DNA of 48,757 nt from Sediminibacterium sp. (GTDB lineage Bacteria; Bacteroidota; Bacteroidia; Chitinophagales; Chitinophagaceae), in NCBI GenBank assembly GCA_030726065.1, contig JANREK010000010.1, positions 1 through 48,757 on the forward strand, in the 5' to 3' direction. Of the stretch, positions 45,724 through 48,757 are shown piece after piece. Made by a program: the position numbers and the translations under genes. Under the pieces are notes generated by a model, which saw only the letters and a program-made list of their open reading frames with translations, was not told the origin of the DNA and did no database searches. Position 1 is the first letter of the stretch, and every line of letters starts with the position of its first letter.

Positions 45724-46068
45724 TTATAAATTTTTTAAAATCTCATCCATTTTAAAAACATAATCCAAGGTATCATCTAAATAAAAATGTAAAACAGGAA
45801 TGCGTCTTAATTGGTGCTTCATATTGTCAGCTAGGTGCTTTTTAATTTCCCAAGCTTTTGCCTCAATTTTTTTAAAACAATCATCTGTGTCATTAACCTG
45901 AAATAAGCTGAGGTATATTCTGGCCTCTAATAAATCCGGTGTCACTTTTACCGATGAGATTGAAATCATCCCCCCTTGTAAATAATTGAGTCCTAGCTTT
46001 AAAAATATCTCGTTTAGGGCAGTTTGTATTGCCCCAGCTACCTGCTTTTGTCTTTTACCTTCTTCCAT
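45724..46068 (-). CDS. rbfA: ribosome-binding factor A
   Basis: A 114-aa KH-fold protein required for 30S maturation and 16S 5'-end processing. Seen: RQKQVAGAIQTALNEIFLK, the ISSVKVTPDLLEARIYLSLF strand pair, and the C-terminal LRRIPVLHFYLDDTLDYVFKMDEIL. Normal length. The permease gene starts at the next base after its stop codon, so the two share a transcript. It is divergent from the ABC exporter. Confidence 0.95.
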   Translation of the reverse strand: MEEGKRQKQVAGAIQTALNEIFLKLGLNYLQGGMISISSVKVTPDLLEARIYLSLFQVNDTDDCFKKIEAKAWEIKKHLADNMKHQLRRIPVLHFYLDDTLDYVFKMDEILKNL

Positions 46069-46136
46069 ACAATCAAAATCGTTGATTCGATGTAAAATTA
46101 GTTACTTTGCTGATTATTTCGTGGAATAGTTTTAAT

Positions 46137-47951
46137 ATGAAGAAATTTTTTCGCATCATTAGTTATATTAAGGAATACAAGGCACAAATGGCCTGGTATA
46201 GCCTCTTTATTACACTTTCAATTGTATTTAGCCTTTTCTCCCTTGGGATGCTAACCCCTTTTTTAGACCTCATTTTTGGAAAGAGTTCCTTGAGTAGCTT
46301 ACCTGTGAACGCCATCAACGCCAGTAGTATTAAAGATGTCATTTATGGCTTTTTACAAAATAATATTGCCAAATATGGCAAATCATATGCCTTAGGTTGG
46401 ATTTGCTTATTTATCATCGTATCCATTTTCTTAAAGAATTTATTTCTTTATTTATCCTACTATTTTTTAGCGCCGATCAGAAACGAGGTAACAAGAAAGT
46501 ATTCAAAATTATTATATAATAAAATATTAGCGCTTCCTATTGGTTACTTTACCGAACAACGAAAAGGAGATATTTTAAGTAGGTCCTCCAATGATATTGC
46601 GGAATTAGAAAATTCAGTCGTAGGCGCTTTGGAAGGATTGATTAAAGAGCCGCTTAATATTATTGGTATTCTACTATTTTTATTTTTCATCAGTTTTAAG
46701 TTGACTTTATTTGTTTTTGTTTTACTTCCCATTGCCGGCTTTGTTGTTGGACGCATTGGTCGCAGTTTAAAAAAACAGACCAATAAAGCGCAAGTAAAAT
46801 GGGGGGAGATTTTAAGTCAAATGGAAGAGACCTTGACAGGATTGAGAATCATAAAAGGTTTTAATGCAGAACAAAAAGTTAAGAAACAATTTTATGGACT
46901 CATTGATGATATATTTGGAATTAAAAATAGAATTTCCTATCGTCGTGATTTGGCATCGCCCATCTCAGAATTTTTAGGTGTGACCATTTTATCAGGCGTA
47001 TTATGGTTTGGTGGCAACTTGGTATTAAGCGGTGATATTTTATCGCCAGGCTCCTTCATTACTTACGTTGCTTTGTTCTCTCAAATAATTAATCCTGCGA
47101 AAGCCTTATCCCAAGCAGTTTATAACGTTAATAGAGGAACAGCTACCTTGGATCGTTTGAATGAAATTTTGGAAGCGCCTGTAACTGTGAATGATATTGC
47201 GAGCCCAATGCAATTAAATGAATTTAAGGACAGCATTACTTTTGAAAATGTTGGGTTTTCCTACCAAGACGATTCCATTTTGCATAATATTAATTTAACT
47301 GTAAAAAAAGGAAAGTTAGTTGCATTGGTGGGCTCCTCTGGCGCAGGTAAAAGTACTTTAGCTGATTTAGTCCCAAGGTTTCATGACGTGGGCGAAGGGC
47401 AACTTTTAATCGATGGTATTAATATCAAAAACTATAGCTTACATAGTTTAAGAAAACAAATTAGTATTGTTACACAAGAACCTATTTTATTCAATGATAC
47501 CATTGCTGCGAATATCGCATTGGGAAAGCCGGAAGCAACGGAAGATGAAATTATAGCAGCAGCAAAAATTGCAAATGCGTATGATTTTATCATCAAAAAA
47601 GAAGGTGGATTTAATAGTACCATTGGGGATAGAGGTAGCAAACTGAGTGGTGGCGAACGTCAACGATTAACCATTGCACGTGCTGTTTTGAAGAACCCAC
47701 CCATTTTAATTTTAGATGAAGCCACATCGGCATTAGATACAGAAAGTGAAAAGTTAGTGCAGGACGCCATCAACAATATGATGCAAAATAGAACCTCCAT
47801 TGTTATTGCTCACCGATTGTCCACCATCCGACACGCAGACGAAATCATCCTAATGCAAAAAGGAAAAATTGTGGAAAGAGGTAATCACGAAACGCTTTTA
47901 GCGCAAAATGGTTATTACCAAAAACTAATCGAGATGCAGGAGGTAAAATAA
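46137..47951 (+). CDS. MsbA-like ABC transporter (fused permease and ATPase)
   Basis: A 604-aa half-size ABC exporter. Six transmembrane helices occupy about residues 15-325, and the ATPase about 360-604: Walker A GSSGAGKST (about 399-407), Q loop VTQEP, signature LSGGERQR, Walker B ILILDEATSALD and the H loop IAHRLST. In this family it flips lipid A, phospholipid or another amphipathic substrate to the periplasmic face. I start at ATG 46137; an upstream ATG at 46107 lies within the likely promoter (TTACTTTG). The relation to rbfA is only positional. Confidence 0.93.
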   Translation: MKKFFRIISYIKEYKAQMAWYSLFITLSIVFSLFSLGMLTPFLDLIFGKSSLSSLPVNAINASSIKDVIYGFLQNNIAKYGKSYALGWICLFIIVSIFLKNLFLYLSYYFLAPIRNEVTRKYSKLLYNKILALPIGYFTEQRKGDILSRSSNDIAELENSVVGALEGLIKEPLNIIGILLFLFFISFKLTLFVFVLLPIAGFVVGRIGRSLKKQTNKAQVKWGEILSQMEETLTGLRIIKGFNAEQKVKKQFYGLIDDIFGIKNRISYRRDLASPISEFLGVTILSGVLWFGGNLVLSGDILSPGSFITYVALFSQIINPAKALSQAVYNVNRGTATLDRLNEILEAPVTVNDIASPMQLNEFKDSITFENVGFSYQDDSILHNINLTVKKGKLVALVGSSGAGKSTLADLVPRFHDVGEGQLLIDGINIKNYSLHSLRKQISIVTQEPILFNDTIAANIALGKPEATEDEIIAAAKIANAYDFIIKKEGGFNSTIGDRGSKLSGGERQRLTIARAVLKNPPILILDEATSALDTESEKLVQDAINNMMQNRTSIVIAHRLSTIRHADEIILMQKGKIVERGNHETLLAQNGYYQKLIEMQEVK

Positions 47952-48001
47952 AAAATCCCAATATTGCTACCAGGGGCTCACTATTTTTTTAATCACTTAG
48001 C

Positions 48002-48757
48002 TTATTGTTCTGAACTATTTTTTACATAGCCTAATTTAGCTTCTAAGCTTAAAGTTGCATGAGGTACAGCGCGTAAACGAGCCTTATCAATCAAACGGCC
48101 AGTAACTCTGCAAATACCATAGGTTTTATTTTGAATGCGCATTAATGCTTTCTCAAGATGGTCAATGAAAGTAAGTTGACGACTTGCCATTTGACCAAGT
48201 TGTTCTCTTTCCATGCTAATGCTACCATCTTCCATAGTCATATATCTCGCGTCATCATTATCACCACCTAATTCATCCTTACGCGTAATTAAACCTTGTA
48301 AGTAAACGAGTTCCTTTCTAGCTGCTTCTAATTTCTTTGAAATTAAATCTCTAAATTCTGCGAACTCAGCGTCGGAATATTTAACCAATGTTTCTGTTGA
48401 TCTCTCTATTTCTTTTCTCTTCTCCATGGGAACATATCCTGGTTGGTAAGGCACACTACTTTTACTATTTATTTTTGGAACTTTTACATCCTTAATTGGT
48501 TCTAATGCTTTACGTACTGGTTTTACTGGAGGCGTTGGAATTTTTGGAACCGGCTTTGCAGGCGGAACATATTTTTCAACTGGCTTTGCTACAACAGCAG
48601 GTTTTGCTGGTGCCGCTTTTACAGGAACTGCTTTTTTAACAGGAACAACCACTTTTTTTGCAGGTGCTGCTTTCTTTATTGGGGCTTTGATAGGGGTTGC
48701 TTTTTTAATAGGTGCTTTAACAGGAACCGCTTTTTTTGCAGGAATTGCTTTTTTTGC
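48002..48757 (-). CDS. TraR/DksA-family protein with Lys/Ala/Pro-rich N-terminal tail (partial)
   Basis: The 5' end runs off the window; 251 residues are visible with an open frame to the edge. The first 90 or so visible residues are repeated PAKKA/PVKKA/APIKK-like units, rich in Lys, Ala and Pro, like a histone H1 tail. After a spacer comes a coiled coil (KYSDAEFAEFRDLISKKLEAARKE) and a DksA/TraR-type C-terminus (KTYGICRVTGRLIDKARLRAVPHATLS). Only one of the four zinc-ligand cysteines remains, as in other Bacteroidota homologues, so zinc binding is unlikely. It may bind RNA polymerase and/or DNA. A GTG at 48652 is only internal. Confidence 0.85.
   Translation of the reverse strand, partial: AKKAIPAKKAVPVKAPIKKATPIKAPIKKAAPAKKVVVPVKKAVPVKAAPAKPAVVAKPVEKYVPPAKPVPKIPTPPVKPVRKALEPIKDVKVPKINSKSSVPYQPGYVPMEKRKEIERSTETLVKYSDAEFAEFRDLISKKLEAARKELVYLQGLITRKDELGGDNDDARYMTMEDGSISMEREQLGQMASRQLTFIDHLEKALMRIQNKTYGICRVTGRLIDKARLRAVPHATLSLEAKLGYVKNSSEQ

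Noticed and set aside
1..48757. CRISPR array, prophage, insertion sequence or defence island
   Set aside because: No regularly spaced direct repeats, transposase, integrase, capsid or nuclease-helicase clusters were found; the only notable direct repeats are the 37-nt terminator pair.

Overview
The window reads as a stretch of core chromosome from a low-GC member of the Bacteroidota, most likely Chitinophagaceae or a close relative. The basis is gene content (DUF3467, DUF4293, DUF4105 and DUF6427 families, a PorE-like OmpA protein, group II GGGP synthase, split transketolase, a DksA-like protein with a degenerate zinc finger), the scarcity of Shine-Dalgarno sequences, and repeated Bacteroidota-type promoters (-33 TTTG, about 19 nt, -7 TAnnTTTG) in front of the genes. 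The exact genus cannot be read from the sequence. No phage, transposase, CRISPR array, rRNA or obvious defence island is present; the only mobile-type module is one hicAB toxin-antitoxin pair.

Layout. 1-4.4 kb: tRNA-Met(CAT), FAH-family hydrolase, and the conserved prs-rplY-pth translation/nucleotide block on the minus strand, then a frameshifted radC and a DUF3467 gene. 4.4-15.6 kb (mostly plus): folD-queE, a PorE-like OmpA protein, a frameshifted dprA, guaB, a DUF4105 membrane protein, an SDR, a minus-strand sugar nucleotidyltransferase, glyA and DUF4293. 15.6-19.3 kb (minus): hicAB and uvrA. 19.3-26.9 kb: an ECF sigma factor converges, across a duplicated terminator cassette, on a minus-strand group (LD-carboxypeptidase, a secreted protein with a Trp/Gly/Phe-rich insert, DUF6427, purQ, a small DsbD-alpha protein, DsbD). 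26.9-35 kb: metG, a GMC oxidoreductase with its small subunit, and a B12-dependent ribonucleotide reductase. 35-48.8 kb: GGGP synthase, a LytS/LytR-like two-component pair, dxs, an amidohydrolase, scpA, a DMT exporter, frr, the transketolase N-subunit, a LolC/E-like permease with rbfA, an MsbA-like ABC exporter, and a truncated DksA-like gene with a Lys/Ala/Pro-rich tail running off the window.

Functionally this is housekeeping: one-carbon metabolism (folD, glyA), purines and nucleotides (prs, guaB, purQ, nrdJ), translation (tRNA, rplY, pth, metG, frr, rbfA), DNA maintenance (uvrA, radC, dprA, scpA), isoprenoid/lipid synthesis (dxs, GGGPS) and the envelope. I do not see a clearly new multi-gene system. 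The points most worth a second look are: (i) two single-nucleotide frame breaks, in radC and dprA, with the same local geometry (a TAY codon directly followed by TAA AT, restored by a -1 shift); (ii) a two-hairpin 5' leader of rplY whose promoter is nested in the prs terminator; (iii) several -7 boxes only 3-5 nt before the start codon, predicting leaderless mRNAs (guaB, folD, metG, LD-carboxypeptidase, the histidine kinase); (iv) a duplicated 37-nt terminator unit; (v) a DsbD whose N-terminal domain has lost its cysteines next to a small protein that carries them.
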